Counted from the first letter of the stretch, positions 1 to 8,355 are shown. The stretch: DNA of 64,000 nucleotides from Rufibacter hautae (GCF_008271695.1 NZ_VKKY01000001.1:1792589-1856588), one strand, 5' to 3'. A program made the numbers and translations. The notes: generated by a model from the sequence alone, not told the origin.

Positions 1-249
1 TAAAATACTAACCGAGTCTTGGTAGGCCGGTTTGGTCAAAAACTGGTAACCACCTCCAATTGCGTATATCTGGAAAGCGAACGCATCAGTAGAGAATTGA
101 GCATTGAGCTGCTCAATTCCCTCCAATACATCACTCACGCTCACCTCAGTGACCAGGGCCTCGGAAAGGCATTTCTGCAGTTCCTCTATAGACACCGGTG
201 AGGTGGCGCAAAATATCAGCGCCTGAAGATGGTTCAGTAACAGGTTCAA
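1..249 (-). CDS. scpB: Segregation and condensation protein B, 5' part (runs off the window)
   Basis: The minus strand reads an open frame of 83 codons from a TTG at 247-249 to the window edge, directly after an in-frame TAG. The product begins MNLLLNHLQALIFCATSP, continues SIEELQKCLSEAL and has AIGGGYQFLTKPAY near residue 64. This is the N-terminal winged-helix half of ScpB, with the family hallmark GGYQ..T+P.Y. ScpB works with ScpA and Smc in chromosome condensation and segregation. No ATG is available in frame after the upstream stop, so the start must be TTG or a nearby CTG. The TraR/DksA gene upstream ends only 16 bp away, so the two are probably co-transcribed. The C-terminal half is outside the window. 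Confidence 0.85.
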   Translation of the reverse strand, partial: MNLLLNHLQALIFCATSPVSIEELQKCLSEALVTEVSVSDVLEGIEQLNAQFSTDAFAFQIYAIGGGYQFLTKPAYQDSVSIL

Positions 250-265
250 ATTCTATGCGGTTTAT

Positions 266-649
266 TTAGTCGTTGCGGCTCATTTTGGCCTCAATGGTGT
301 GCTGCGTATGCGGCACCGCCTTTAAACGCTCCTTCGGGATCAATTTGCCAGACTTGATACACACCCCGTAGCTGCCGTTCTTGATCCGGATCAAGGCGTT
401 CTCCAACTGTTGGATGAATTTCAACTGCCGGGAAGCCAACTGGTTCAAGCTTTCTTTCTCCTGGGTATCTGCGCCGTCTTCCAGCACTTTGGAAGTAGAG
501 GCCGTGTTGTCTGTTCCGGAGTCATTTCTGCGGCTCAGGGTTTCCTTAATGAAGGCTACCTCTTTGCGCGCGTTATTTAGTTTCTCAATGATGATTTCCT
601 GAAATTCGTTCAATTCCTCTTGGGAATACCGCTGTTTTTCTTCACTCAT
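266..649 (-). CDS. TraR/DksA family transcriptional regulator lacking most zinc-finger cysteines
   Basis: The 127-aa protein has a long charged helical N-terminal part (residues 1-85, coiled-coil-like) and a C-terminal DksA-type segment, NGSYGVCIKSGKLIPKERL followed by KAVPHTQHTIEAK. DksA proteins bind the RNA polymerase secondary channel and tune initiation with ppGpp. The usual C-x2-C...C-x2-C zinc site is reduced to a single Cys, with SG, HT and EA where the other ligands should be. A zinc-less finger is, as far as I recall, common in Bacteroidota members, so the gene is probably functional. It starts at an ATG and is followed closely by scpB. A TAATTTTG -7 box lies about 150 bp upstream. 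Confidence 0.85.
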   Translation of the reverse strand: MSEEKQRYSQEELNEFQEIIIEKLNNARKEVAFIKETLSRRNDSGTDNTASTSKVLEDGADTQEKESLNQLASRQLKFIQQLENALIRIKNGSYGVCIKSGKLIPKERLKAVPHTQHTIEAKMSRND

Positions 650-1011
650 GGCTTTAGGGTTCGTAACGGTTTAGCTATAGTTTGTTAGTATGTAAGGGTT
701 AGCCAACTTTATTTGAGGGAGAGAACATCTTGCGTAAAGTACGGAGATTTTATACTGACCCTTGATTTTTTAAGACAATGGCTACTTATTTTTTGCGCAA
801 AATTACAATTAATATTTCTATAAAGTAAGCAGAGAATCAAATTGATAGCCAAAATATATAATTTTATTCCATTTAACTGCTACTTACTATCTCTGGAACT
901 CTGTTTTAAGCCTGCTTTATCAATTCTTGGTTAAAAACTGCTACTCTATTATCTTTCTGTTAAGGAGCATTTTTGATACCTGTTGATCACAGCCCATAAC
1001 GTGTACTTTTC
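650..1011. other. Non-coding gap, AT-rich
   Basis: No convincing gene in either strand. The stretch is AT-rich, especially around 780-900, and lies between the ribH terminator and the TraR/DksA start. It probably holds the TraR/DksA promoter. Confidence 0.5.
798..805 (-). promoter_or_regulatory. Candidate -7 box for the TraR/DksA-scpB unit
   Basis: The minus strand reads TAATTTTG, a match to the Bacteroidota -7 consensus TAnnTTTG, in an AT-rich stretch about 150 bp before the ATG at 649. I did not find a clear TTG/TTTG element at the usual spacing, so this is tentative. Confidence 0.3.
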
Positions 1012-1052
1012 TAAAAACCAGAAGGTCAACCACATAGTAGCTGACCTTCTGG
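1012..1052 (-). terminator. Rho-independent terminator after ribH
   Basis: An 11-bp perfect stem, CCAGAAGGTCA (1018-1028) with TGACCTTCTGG (1042-1052), followed on the minus strand by TTTTTAG. It lies 22 bp after the ribH stop. Confidence 0.75.
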
Positions 1053-1074
1053 ATTGGTGCTTAGGTAAGGGATT

Positions 1075-1557
1075 TTAGTTTACCCAATTCAGCATCTGGA
1101 TGGCGGTTGCGGCCGCTTCCACGCCTTTGTTCCCGTGCTTGCCACCCGCACGATCCCAGGCCTGCTGCTCATCATTGGTGGTGACTAGCCCAAAAATTAC
1201 GGGCTTGTTGAACTTGAGACCTACCTGGGTAAGCCCCTGGGCAACAGCGTGGCAGATATAATCATCGTGCTTGGTTTCGCCTTTGATCACTACGCCCAAG
1301 GCGATGACCGCGTCTATCTCGTTGCTCTGAGCCAGGAACTGGGCACCCAGCGTCAGTTCAAAAGAGCCGGGCACCGTGTTGCGGTAGATGTTCTCGGGTT
1401 TGGCGCCGTGCTGCAGCAGCGTTTCATAAGCACCTATGCACAAGGTGTCGGTGATTTCTTTGTTCCACTCGGCCACTACCAGGCCAAACTTCTTGCCTGA
1501 AATATCCGGCAGGTTATCTGAATTATACTCACTGAGGTTTTTAAGGGCGCTTGCCAT
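1075..1557 (-). CDS. ribH: 6,7-dimethyl-8-ribityllumazine synthase
   Basis: 160 aa, the normal length for the family. RibH condenses 5-amino-6-ribitylaminouracil with 3,4-dihydroxy-2-butanone 4-phosphate to give 6,7-dimethyl-8-ribityllumazine, the penultimate step of riboflavin synthesis, in the cytosol. Visible hallmarks are the substrate-binding VAEWN near residue 28, PGSFELTLGAQ near 63, the loop ALGVVIKGETKHDDYIC near 86 (GETxHxxYI with the catalytic His), and FGLVTTNDEQQAWDR toward the C-terminus. It follows the TPR protein gene on the same strand but is separated from it by a strong terminator, so it probably has its own promoter. No riboswitch-like structure was recognised upstream. 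Confidence 0.96.
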   Translation of the reverse strand: MASALKNLSEYNSDNLPDISGKKFGLVVAEWNKEITDTLCIGAYETLLQHGAKPENIYRNTVPGSFELTLGAQFLAQSNEIDAVIALGVVIKGETKHDDYICHAVAQGLTQVGLKFNKPVIFGLVTTNDEQQAWDRAGGKHGNKGVEAAATAIQMLNWVN

Positions 1558-1656
1558 CTGTAAGGGAGGTTAAGGGGGCGTTGATATCTCTTGGCTGTGT
1601 ATTTTGGGCTTTATTTGCCAAAAACAACCCGGAAACGGTTCTACGCAAATTTGCAT

Positions 1657-1706
1657 AAAAAAACAGAGCGGCTGCCGAAATAATTTTCAGCAGCCGCTCT
1701 GTTTTT
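1657..1706 (-). terminator. Strong terminator between the TPR gene and ribH
   Basis: A 17-bp perfect stem (1659-1675 with 1690-1706) with core CAGAGCGGCTGC, flanked by A-runs and T-runs on the two sides, so it can act in both directions. It sits 19 bp after the TPR gene stop. Confidence 0.85.
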
Positions 1707-1724
1707 AGTTGGCTTTAAGGAGCC

Positions 1725-2447
1725 TTATTTCTTGGCTAATCCCTCGGCACGGGCCTTGTATTTCTTGGCTTCGTTTACCTCTGGGCTCAGTGGATAATCG
1801 TTGATCACGCGGTCATACACCTCAATGGCCTCTGCGTACTGGTTTGCGGCTTCGTGGGCTACGGCAGCTTTCATGAGGTACTGCGGAGAGAAGAAGTCGT
1901 TGGCTTTGTGCTCAGCGGCTTTCTTGTACAGAGAAGCAGCCTCTTCTTTCTTACCAAGTTCCAGGTTGGCATCGCCTTGCAGGCTGTAGACACGGGCTTG
2001 GAGCAGCAGGTCGTCAGACTTGAATTCTTCCAGGTAGTTCAGCGCCTCTTGGTATTTTCCTTGCTTCAAAGAAACCACACCAGCGTAGAAGTTGGCCAGC
2101 TTACCGGCTTTGGTGCTGCCGTACTCGTCGGCAACGGCTTTGAAGCCATCGTTTTGGCCATCGCCGTTCAGGGCTTTGCTCAGGGAATCAGCTTCTAAAT
2201 AATATTCTGCCTGGAACATGGCCGCCAGGGCCTCTTGGTTCTTCGTCTGTTGGTTTTGGTAATACAGGAACCCTCCAACTACGGCGGCAGCAATGGCTAC
2301 AAAAATCCCGATGAACAGGTTTTTATGGCGCTCCACATAACTCTCCGACTTCAATAGGCGGTCAGCTAGCGCATCTGGATTTTCCAACAGCTCGTACTCG
2401 CCTTCCCGCTTCAGTTCGTCTTCGCGCTTGATTGTGTTATTTGACAT
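1725..2447 (-). CDS. Membrane-anchored tetratricopeptide repeat protein
   Basis: 240 aa. The charged cytosolic N-terminus (about 40 residues) is followed by one membrane segment, FIGIFVAIAAAVVGGFLYY (about 45-63). The outer part is helical and repeat-rich: YAGVVSLKQGKYQEALNYLEEF, YSLQGDANLELGKKEEAASLY and AAVAHEAANQYAEAIEVYDRVINDYP are TPR motifs, ending in a tail of basic residues. The layout resembles YfgM-type or Tol-Pal-accessory TPR anchors of the cell envelope, but no specific partner can be named. The neighbours are pdhA upstream and ribH downstream, both on the same strand. Confidence 0.75.
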   Translation of the reverse strand: MSNNTIKREDELKREGEYELLENPDALADRLLKSESYVERHKNLFIGIFVAIAAAVVGGFLYYQNQQTKNQEALAAMFQAEYYLEADSLSKALNGDGQNDGFKAVADEYGSTKAGKLANFYAGVVSLKQGKYQEALNYLEEFKSDDLLLQARVYSLQGDANLELGKKEEAASLYKKAAEHKANDFFSPQYLMKAAVAHEAANQYAEAIEVYDRVINDYPLSPEVNEAKKYKARAEGLAKK

Positions 2448-2542
2448 CAGTATTTATAATAATAAGATTTAGATGCTGTTCTTGAAAACCCTTGTCCGCT
2501 GAACCCCAAATTGTTGAGTGGGGTTCCCGTGGAGCCGGATTT

Positions 2543-3589
2543 TTAGTCCATCACGTAAGGATAGTCTTTTTCTACGTAGATATCGGTGTACAATTCCTCC
2601 GGGGCCGGGTAAGGAGACTTCTCCGCGAACTCCACAGACTCTAGTACCTGGGCTTTGATCTTGTTGTCAATTTCCTCCAGTTCCTGCTCCGTAGCGAAGT
2701 TGTTTTCCAGGATGGTGAAACGCACGCTCTCAATGGGGTCTTGGTTACGGTAGTTTTCCAGTTCTTCTTTGGTGCGGTACTTGGCCGGGTCAGACATGGA
2801 GTGACCTTTGTAGCGGTAAGTGCGGAACTCCAGGAAAGTTGGGCCTTCACCGGCGCGGGCACGCTCAGCAGCGCGGGCTACGGCTTCGTGCACGTCTTCG
2901 CAACGCATGGCGTTCACGGCCTCAGACGGCATGTCATAAGAAAGACCCAGTTTGTACAGCTCGGTCACGTTAGACGTACGCTGCACCGAGGTACCCATGG
3001 CGTAGCCGTTGTTCTCTACCACGAAGATCACGGGCAGTTTCCACAGCATGGCCATGTTGAAGGCTTCGTGCAAAGCACCCTGGCGCACCGCACCGTCACC
3101 CATATAAGTGATGGCCACGTTGCCGGTCTTGTTGTATTTCTCAGCGAAGGCCAGACCAGCGCCAAGCGGAACTTGCGCCCCCACAATGCCGTGGCCGCCT
3201 ACGAAATTGACTTCTTTATCGAAAATGTGCATGGAACCGCCTTTGCCTTTAGAGCAACCGGTGGCTTTGGCGTACAGTTCGGCCATGACGGCGTTTGGCG
3301 AGGTGCCTAACCCCAGCGGGTGGGCGTGGTCGCGGTACGCGGTGATCCATTTATCGTCTTTGGTGAGCGCGGTGATGGCACCGGCCGCACAGGCTTCCTG
3401 CCCGATGTAAAGGTGACAGAAACCTTTGATTTTCTGCTGGCCGTATAACTGACCGGCTTTCTCCTCAAATTTGCGCATGAGTTGCATCATCTCATACCAG
3501 CGCATGTAGGTCTCTTTTGAAAATGCTGGGGCAGCGTTTACCTTTGCCTTTTTCGCATCATTCGTCTTCGCTGCTTTCGTCTCTGCCAT
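2543..3589 (-). CDS. pdhA: Pyruvate dehydrogenase E1 component, alpha subunit
   Basis: 348 aa. E1-alpha and E1-beta use thiamine diphosphate to decarboxylate pyruvate and pass the acetyl group to the E2 lipoyl domain. Signs are IGQEACAAGAITALTKDD near residue 66, RDHAHPLGLG near 86, SKGKGGSMH near 113, and the ThDP/Mg motif MGDGAVRQGALHEAFNMA...VENN at about 163-193. The phosphorylation-loop equivalent YRYKGHSMSDPAKYRTKEE is at about 263-281. The N-terminus has an extra 20-residue Lys/Ala-rich tail. The beta and E2 genes are not adjacent, so the complex is encoded at several loci here. The gene is divergent from recF. Confidence 0.93.
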   Translation of the reverse strand: MAETKAAKTNDAKKAKVNAAPAFSKETYMRWYEMMQLMRKFEEKAGQLYGQQKIKGFCHLYIGQEACAAGAITALTKDDKWITAYRDHAHPLGLGTSPNAVMAELYAKATGCSKGKGGSMHIFDKEVNFVGGHGIVGAQVPLGAGLAFAEKYNKTGNVAITYMGDGAVRQGALHEAFNMAMLWKLPVIFVVENNGYAMGTSVQRTSNVTELYKLGLSYDMPSEAVNAMRCEDVHEAVARAAERARAGEGPTFLEFRTYRYKGHSMSDPAKYRTKEELENYRNQDPIESVRFTILENNFATEQELEEIDNKIKAQVLESVEFAEKSPYPAPEELYTDIYVEKDYPYVMD

Positions 3590-3728
3590 ACTATATGTTT
3601 TGTTCGTAAGGGTTAAGTCAAAAATTTCAGAGCTTGCAGACCGGCTTTTTCAGAGTAGATTTAGCCCGGGCTCAGTTCTGTAAGGTATTATAACATGCGA
3701 AATTAAGTAAAAATCTGTAAACAAGTTC

Positions 3729-4844
3729 ATGCTCCTCGAAAATCTACACGTCCTGCACTTCAAGAATTACGAGGAAGCCACCCTGCCTTTTTCTCCGCAC
3801 ATCAACTGTTTCATTGGCGACAACGGCAGCGGCAAAACCAACCTGCTGGACGCTATCCATTACCTTTCGCTCACCAAAAGCGCCTTCACCTCCTCAGACC
3901 TGCAGAACATCAAAGAGGGCGAAGACTACTTCATTGTACGAGGCCGGTTCAAAACCGAAGAGAAAATAAGTGCCGTTCAGTGCTATTTAAAGACGGGCCA
4001 GAAAAAGATTATCACCTTAAACAAAGCACCTTATGACCGCGTGAGCGAGCACGTGGGCAAGTTCCCGGTGGTTTTGATCTCGCCCTATGACACCGATCTG
4101 ATCAGAGAAGGCAGCGAGGAGCGGCGCAAGTTCTTTGACTCCCTCATGGCCCAACTGGACCACTCGTATTTGGACCTGCTCATCCACTACACCTATGTAC
4201 TCAAACAACGGAACTCGCTTTTGAAGCAGTTCTATGAGAAAAGCTACGTAGACAAAGAGTACCTGCAGATTCTGGACGAGCAACTGATGCCGCTTGGAAC
4301 TGAATTGAGTATCCGGCGGGCCGCTTTTCTGGAGACGTTTGAGCCCGTGTTCCAGCGCCATTACCAGCACCTTTCAGACTCGCATGAGGTAGTCACCCTC
4401 GGGTACCAGAGCCAGTTGATCCGGCAGAACTACGCGTACCTGCTTGATCAGAGCCAGCGCAAGGACCTGCTGCTGCAACGCACCACCGTGGGCCCGCACA
4501 AAGACGATTTCGTGTTCCTGATGGACGGGAAGAGCGTGAAGAACTTCGGGTCGCAGGGCCAGCAGAAGAGTTATGTCATCGCACTCAAGCTAGCCCAGTT
4601 TGAGGTGCTTTCTGCCAAAAACGGCCAGAAACCGCTTCTCCTCTTGGACGATATCTTTGACCGCTTGGACGAGAAACGCATTACGCAGCTCATGCAACTG
4701 GTGGCGAACAACACCTTCGGGCAGATCTTCCTCACCGACACGCACCTGGAACGCACCGACAAAATCTTGCAGCCTTTGTCAAATAACATCCGCCGGTTCA
4801 GAATCTCAGAAGGCACCGCTGTGACTATTGAGGATGAGGAGTAG
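3729..4844 (+). CDS. recF: DNA replication and repair protein RecF
   Basis: 371 aa, normal length. RecF is an SMC-like ATPase that loads RecA at ssDNA-dsDNA junctions together with RecO and RecR. It opens MLLENLHVLHFKNYEEATL, has Walker A GDNGSGKTN at residues 30-38, the RecF-family segment REGSEERRKFFDSLMAQLD near 125, the ABC-type signature GSQGQQKSYVIALKLAQ near 278, and Walker B LLLLDDIFDRLDEKR near 305. A DUF721/DciA-like gene follows on the same strand about 290 bp downstream, a pairing common in Bacteroidota. In many bacteria recF is origin-proximal, which fits the parS found elsewhere in the window. Confidence 0.96.
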   Translation: MLLENLHVLHFKNYEEATLPFSPHINCFIGDNGSGKTNLLDAIHYLSLTKSAFTSSDLQNIKEGEDYFIVRGRFKTEEKISAVQCYLKTGQKKIITLNKAPYDRVSEHVGKFPVVLISPYDTDLIREGSEERRKFFDSLMAQLDHSYLDLLIHYTYVLKQRNSLLKQFYEKSYVDKEYLQILDEQLMPLGTELSIRRAAFLETFEPVFQRHYQHLSDSHEVVTLGYQSQLIRQNYAYLLDQSQRKDLLLQRTTVGPHKDDFVFLMDGKSVKNFGSQGQQKSYVIALKLAQFEVLSAKNGQKPLLLLDDIFDRLDEKRITQLMQLVANNTFGQIFLTDTHLERTDKILQPLSNNIRRFRISEGTAVTIEDEE

Positions 4845-4881
4845 TGTCTGCTTGTAAATTGCTGATTGTTGATTGCTTTCT

Positions 4882-4912
4882 CTCTTTTGCCGCTGGCGCG
4901 AGCAGCGGGTCT
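4882..4912. repeat. Solo hairpin related to the REP core at 40985-41081
   Basis: CCGCTG and CAGCGG flank GCGCGAG. The segment GCTGGCGCGAGC is identical to the start of the inner arm of the 40912-41181 composite element. It is short, so a chance match is possible. Confidence 0.35.
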
Positions 4913-5133
4913 CCCAAATAAAAATCTCCACCATTACCGTAAAAAGAAGAGAAGTCTCGTATGAAGAGATGTGTTTTGCGCTCGTTTATTGATAATCAGG
5001 GGGAAAGCGAAAGTGCATAACTGGGCTTGTTTTGGGGATAACCGAGTGGGTAAATTCATCTGCCCCAAACCCCTCCAAAGCGCGCATAATTGGAGTACCT
5101 TAGCGCCACAGCACAACCAAAATAAAACTGAAT

Positions 5134-5460
5134 ATGTCCCTGCGTCCGCTTAATCCCAGAAACCCGTTCATGCGCAAAGCCGATACCATCTCCCTGAAAG
5201 ACAGTATTGATGCCATGCTCCGTGCCTACAAACTCAACGGAAAACTGAGCGAGGTGCAACTGGTGAGTTCCTGGGAGAAGATCATGGGCAAAGCCATTTC
5301 CCTTAAAACGCAGGAAGTGTTTGTGCGCAACCGCAAGCTGTACGTGCGCCTTACCTCGGCCCCGCTCAAGCACGAGCTCAACATGGCCAAAACCAAAGTA
5401 GTCACGCTCATCAACTCTGAGATGGGCAGCCAGGTCATTGATGACGTTATCTTCTTATAG
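5134..5460 (+). CDS. DUF721 / DciA-like protein
   Basis: 108 aa. The core has the DUF721 pattern: LKDSIDAMLRAYKLNGKL, VQLVSSWEKIMGKAIS, TQEVFVRNRKLYVRLTSAP and a C-terminal LKHELNMAKTKVVTLINSEMG with IDDVIFL at the end. DciA proteins of this family assist loading of the replicative helicase DnaB in bacteria that lack DnaC or DnaI; that role here is inferred from the family. The gene lies downstream of recF. A TACCTTAG sequence shortly upstream resembles a -7 box. Confidence 0.8.
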   Translation: MSLRPLNPRNPFMRKADTISLKDSIDAMLRAYKLNGKLSEVQLVSSWEKIMGKAISLKTQEVFVRNRKLYVRLTSAPLKHELNMAKTKVVTLINSEMGSQVIDDVIFL

Positions 5461-5522
5461 TTTCTTGTAATTTCCGCCGCGGTCTCCCCTGCCGTCACAC
5501 GCTTGCCTCAGAAATCACTTCT

Positions 5523-6059
5523 ATGACCACTTTCAAGTACGTGCTGGCGACGCTGGCCGCGGTTGCCCTTTCCTGGCCATTGCATGAATTGGCGCATTGG
5601 CTCACCGGCGAGTTGCTGGGCTATGACATGACCATGACCCTCAACGCCACGTACCCCACCGGCAGAAAATACCTGCACGAGTGGCACGGCCATGTCATGA
5701 GCGCCGCCGGCCCCATCCTGACCATCCTGCAGGCGCTCCTGATCTATTTCCTCCTGAAAAGAAACGGCACTACCCTGCTCTTCCCGTTCCTGGTTACCTG
5801 TCTGTACATGCGCCTGATGGCCGCCGGCATAAGTTTCCTCAACCCCAATGACGAAGCCAGAATAAGCAAGGCCCTAGGCATTGGCATGTTCACACTGCCG
5901 CTGCTGGTCTCCGGCCTGCTCTTTTTCCTCACCTACGATGTCTCCAAAGCCCGGAAGCTCAAAACGAAGCTCATTCTCTGGACCGTCTTCCTGATCATGT
6001 TCTTCAGCTCCATCCTGATACTCTCTGACCAGGCTTTTAAGGTGAAGCTGCTTTCTTAG
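5523..6059 (+). CDS. Membrane protein with an HExxH metalloprotease-like motif
   Basis: 178 aa with about four to five hydrophobic segments. The first transmembrane segment ends in HELAH (residues 21-25), a zinc-binding HExxH in the position expected for a site-2-protease-like (M50 family) fold. SAAGP at 60-64 starts the second helix, as in many M50-like proteins, and FLNPNDEAR near 106-113 could supply an Asp or Glu third ligand. No PDZ or CBS domain is present. It may be an intramembrane protease or a family relative without activity. It starts 62 bp after the DUF721 gene and may be co-transcribed with it. Confidence 0.6.
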   Translation: MTTFKYVLATLAAVALSWPLHELAHWLTGELLGYDMTMTLNATYPTGRKYLHEWHGHVMSAAGPILTILQALLIYFLLKRNGTTLLFPFLVTCLYMRLMAAGISFLNPNDEARISKALGIGMFTLPLLVSGLLFFLTYDVSKARKLKTKLILWTVFLIMFFSSILILSDQAFKVKLLS

Positions 6060-6121
6060 CCACTGGCCTTCCACTTCTTCTGTTTTTGCCCTACTTTTAA
6101 TCAAACAGCCCAGAAAAGGTC

Positions 6122-6697
6122 ATGCAGCCACCCAGACTTGAACCAGATTTATTCCGCCCGGTTTCCCATTCCCGCACCACGCTCACCGAGCTCATGATTC
6201 CCAGTTACGCCAACTTCGGGGGGAAGATCCACGGGGGCATTCTGCTATCGCTCATGGACAAGGTGGCGTACGCCTGCGCCGCCAAGCACGCGGGAAACTA
6301 CTGCGTAACCGTGACGGTAGACGGTGTCCATTTCCTACAGCCCGTAGAAGTGGGTGAACTGGTCAGCCTCATGGCTTCGGTGAACTACGTGGGCAAAACC
6401 TCTCTTATGGTGGGCATCAAAGTAGTGGCCGAGAACGTGAAATCGGGGTTTATGAAGCACACCAACACCTCTTACTTCACCATGGTAGCCAAAGGCGAGG
6501 ACGATAAGCCTGCCCAAGTGCCGGGCCTGCTCCTGGAAACTCCAGACGATGCCCGCCGCTTTATTGAGGCCATCCAACGGAAAGAAATCAAGACCCGCTC
6601 TGAAAAAGAATTCAAAGAGATCAAGACCAACCTGGAACTGCGCCAGAACATCACGGCCTTGCTGGGGCAACGGTGCCAACTAGGTTTTGAGCTGTAG
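6122..6697 (+). CDS. Acyl-CoA thioesterase (YciA-like hotdog fold)
   Basis: 191 aa. The hotdog domain covers about residues 15-135: LTELMIPSYANFGGKIHGGILLSLMDKVAYACAAKHAG carries the conserved N-x-GG-x-[IL]-x-GG...D pattern, followed by VTVDGVHFLQPVEVGELVSL and a strand-rich C-terminal half. These enzymes hydrolyse acyl-CoA to free acid and CoA in the cytosol. A charged helical tail of about 45 residues extends the usual fold. It lies 62 bp after the membrane HELAH gene on the same strand. Confidence 0.85.
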   Translation: MQPPRLEPDLFRPVSHSRTTLTELMIPSYANFGGKIHGGILLSLMDKVAYACAAKHAGNYCVTVTVDGVHFLQPVEVGELVSLMASVNYVGKTSLMVGIKVVAENVKSGFMKHTNTSYFTMVAKGEDDKPAQVPGLLLETPDDARRFIEAIQRKEIKTRSEKEFKEIKTNLELRQNITALLGQRCQLGFEL

Positions 6698-6700
6698 GGT

Positions 6701-6736
6701 GTTTTAAGGCTGTTTTTCAGAAATCAGGGTAAAAAC
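6701..6736. repeat. Dispersed nested palindrome (copy 1)
   Basis: GTTTTAAGGCTG...CAGGGTAAAAAC around a TTTTTCAGAAA centre; reversed orientation by the GAAATC mark. Just after the thioesterase stop. Confidence 0.7.
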
Positions 6737-6776
6737 GGAGCCGCGGATTTGTGAGGTTGAAGGATTACCGGTAGAA

Positions 6777-6838
6777 CTGCTTTCCAGGGGAACGCACCCC
6801 TGCCCCTCCCAGGAGGGGATTTTTCCTACTAACGCACC
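6777..6838. repeat. C-rich intergenic hairpin
   Basis: CCCCTCC-CA-GGAGGGG followed by ATTTTTCC: a perfect 7-bp stem in a C-rich stretch. Similar C-rich hairpins occur at 12259-12292 and 39385-39446. Confidence 0.5.
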
Positions 6839-6882
6839 TACAAAAGTCTAGCTTGGCTTTCCTTTTAGACCCACTTCCCCAT

Positions 6883-8355
6883 TTACAGCAGCGGCGAGAG
6901 CAGGCGGGCCAGTTTCTCGAAGAACTGTTTCAGGCGGGGCCTCTGTCGCCAGGCTTCCAGGTCAATTTTGGAGGCGTGCTGCAGGTCTTGGTAAAAGATG
7001 TCGCGGAGCTGTTGCGAGAGATGGGTATCATACACCACGGCGTTCACCTCAAAATTCAGCTCAAAGCTGCGGTTGTCCATGTTGGCGGTGCCCACCATGC
7101 TCACGGCCTCGTCAATGACCATGGTCTTGGCATGGATGAAGCCTTTCTGGTACAGGTAAATCTCCACCCCGGCATGGAGCATATCGTCATAGTAAGACCA
7201 GGCCGCCGCATTCACCAGCGCCGAGTCTGAGATGCCCGGCACCAGCAGTTTCACCTTCACGCCACCCAGCGCCGCCACCGTGAGCGCCTGCAGAATGCCT
7301 TCGCCGGGAATAAAATAGGGCGTGGTAATGAGCACCTCTTCCTGCGCCAGGTAAATGGCCTGCAACAGCGAGAACATGATGGTGGGCATGGGCGAGTCTG
7401 GTCCGCTGGCGGCTATCTGCACGGGCGCGTGGCCATCGGGGAGCGGCGCCGCCAGGAAATACCTGCGGTGCGGCGGCAGCAGCTGCCCCGAGGCAAAGTT
7501 CCAGTCACAGAAAAACAGGTACTGCAAATAGTAGATGCCTGGTCCGTCAATGCGCAGGTGGGTGTCTCGCCAGTACAGCCGTTTGCTTTCCCCGGGATGG
7601 TTGATGTACCGGTCGGCCACGTTGATGCCGCCCACAAATGCGGTCTTGGCATCTACCAAAATGATCTTGCGGTGATTGCGATAGTTCAGCCGGTTGGCCA
7701 ACAAAAGGAACCGCACCCGATGGAACGGGAAAGCCTCTACCCCGCCGGCCCGCAGCTCGTTTACGTATCTCTTCCGGATAGACCGGCTGCCGTAATCGTC
7801 ATAGATAAAGCGCACCTGCACGCCTTCCCGCGCCTTCTGGATGAGAACCTCCTTGATCTGGTTGCCAATGTTATCGTCTTCAATGATGTAATACTCCAGG
7901 TGGATGTGGTGACGGGCATCGCGGAGCGCCTGCAGCACCTCGGGAAACTTCTCTTCGCCGTTCAGCAGCAGTTTCACGCGGTTTCTGCCCGTGAGCGGAC
8001 TAAGGCCGTCGTTGAGCAAAAGCTTGACTAGTTCGCGGTAGCCCTGTACTTTTTCATTGCTTGTCGCCAGGGTTTCCTCTGAGTAAGCCTCCACGCGGTG
8101 TTCCAATTTCTGGAGGAACATTTCGTCCTTGACCAGCTTCTTGGTGTAGATCTTCCGCTTCTTGTAGTTAATCCCGAAGGAGAAATAAATGATGATGCCC
8201 ACAAACGGCACAAAGATGGCCAGCAGCAGGTACGCCAGCGTTTTAGATGTGGAACCCGTGTCATAGATAATGCGCAGGCACACCAGACCCACCACCGTAA
8301 AGTAGACGATGTTCCAGATCAATAACCAATCTACGCTGTTCAGCAGGTACGCCAC
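6883..8355 (-). CDS. cls: Cardiolipin synthase (phospholipase D family)
   Basis: 490 aa, usual length. Two N-terminal membrane segments (WLLIWNIVYFTVVGLVCL and LAYLLLAIFVPFVGIIIYFSF) precede two PLD domains. Each has an HKD motif: HRKIILVDAKTAFVGG near residue 230 and HAKTMVIDEAVSMVGTANMD near 407. It joins two phosphatidylglycerol molecules into cardiolipin and glycerol at the inner membrane. The first possible start after an in-frame stop is GTG at 8355. Same strand as the downstream-numbered hydrolase gene but with a 97-bp gap between them. Confidence 0.93.
   Translation of the reverse strand: MAYLLNSVDWLLIWNIVYFTVVGLVCLRIIYDTGSTSKTLAYLLLAIFVPFVGIIIYFSFGINYKKRKIYTKKLVKDEMFLQKLEHRVEAYSEETLATSNEKVQGYRELVKLLLNDGLSPLTGRNRVKLLLNGEEKFPEVLQALRDARHHIHLEYYIIEDDNIGNQIKEVLIQKAREGVQVRFIYDDYGSRSIRKRYVNELRAGGVEAFPFHRVRFLLLANRLNYRNHRKIILVDAKTAFVGGINVADRYINHPGESKRLYWRDTHLRIDGPGIYYLQYLFFCDWNFASGQLLPPHRRYFLAAPLPDGHAPVQIAASGPDSPMPTIMFSLLQAIYLAQEEVLITTPYFIPGEGILQALTVAALGGVKVKLLVPGISDSALVNAAAWSYYDDMLHAGVEIYLYQKGFIHAKTMVIDEAVSMVGTANMDNRSFELNFEVNAVVYDTHLSQQLRDIFYQDLQHASKIDLEAWRQRPRLKQFFEKLARLLSPLL

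Noticed and set aside
19-201. 60-codon plus-strand frame at the window start
   Set aside because: It is the antisense shadow of scpB, which has clear family motifs.
1558-1656. Possible FMN riboswitch upstream of ribH
   Set aside because: No conserved RFN-type core seen, only an AT-rich stretch and a terminator of the other gene.
6853-8325. Long antisense frames over cls, and similar ones over gdh, pdhA and the TonB gene
   Set aside because: They mirror the codon pattern of the real genes on the other strand and carry no known domain.
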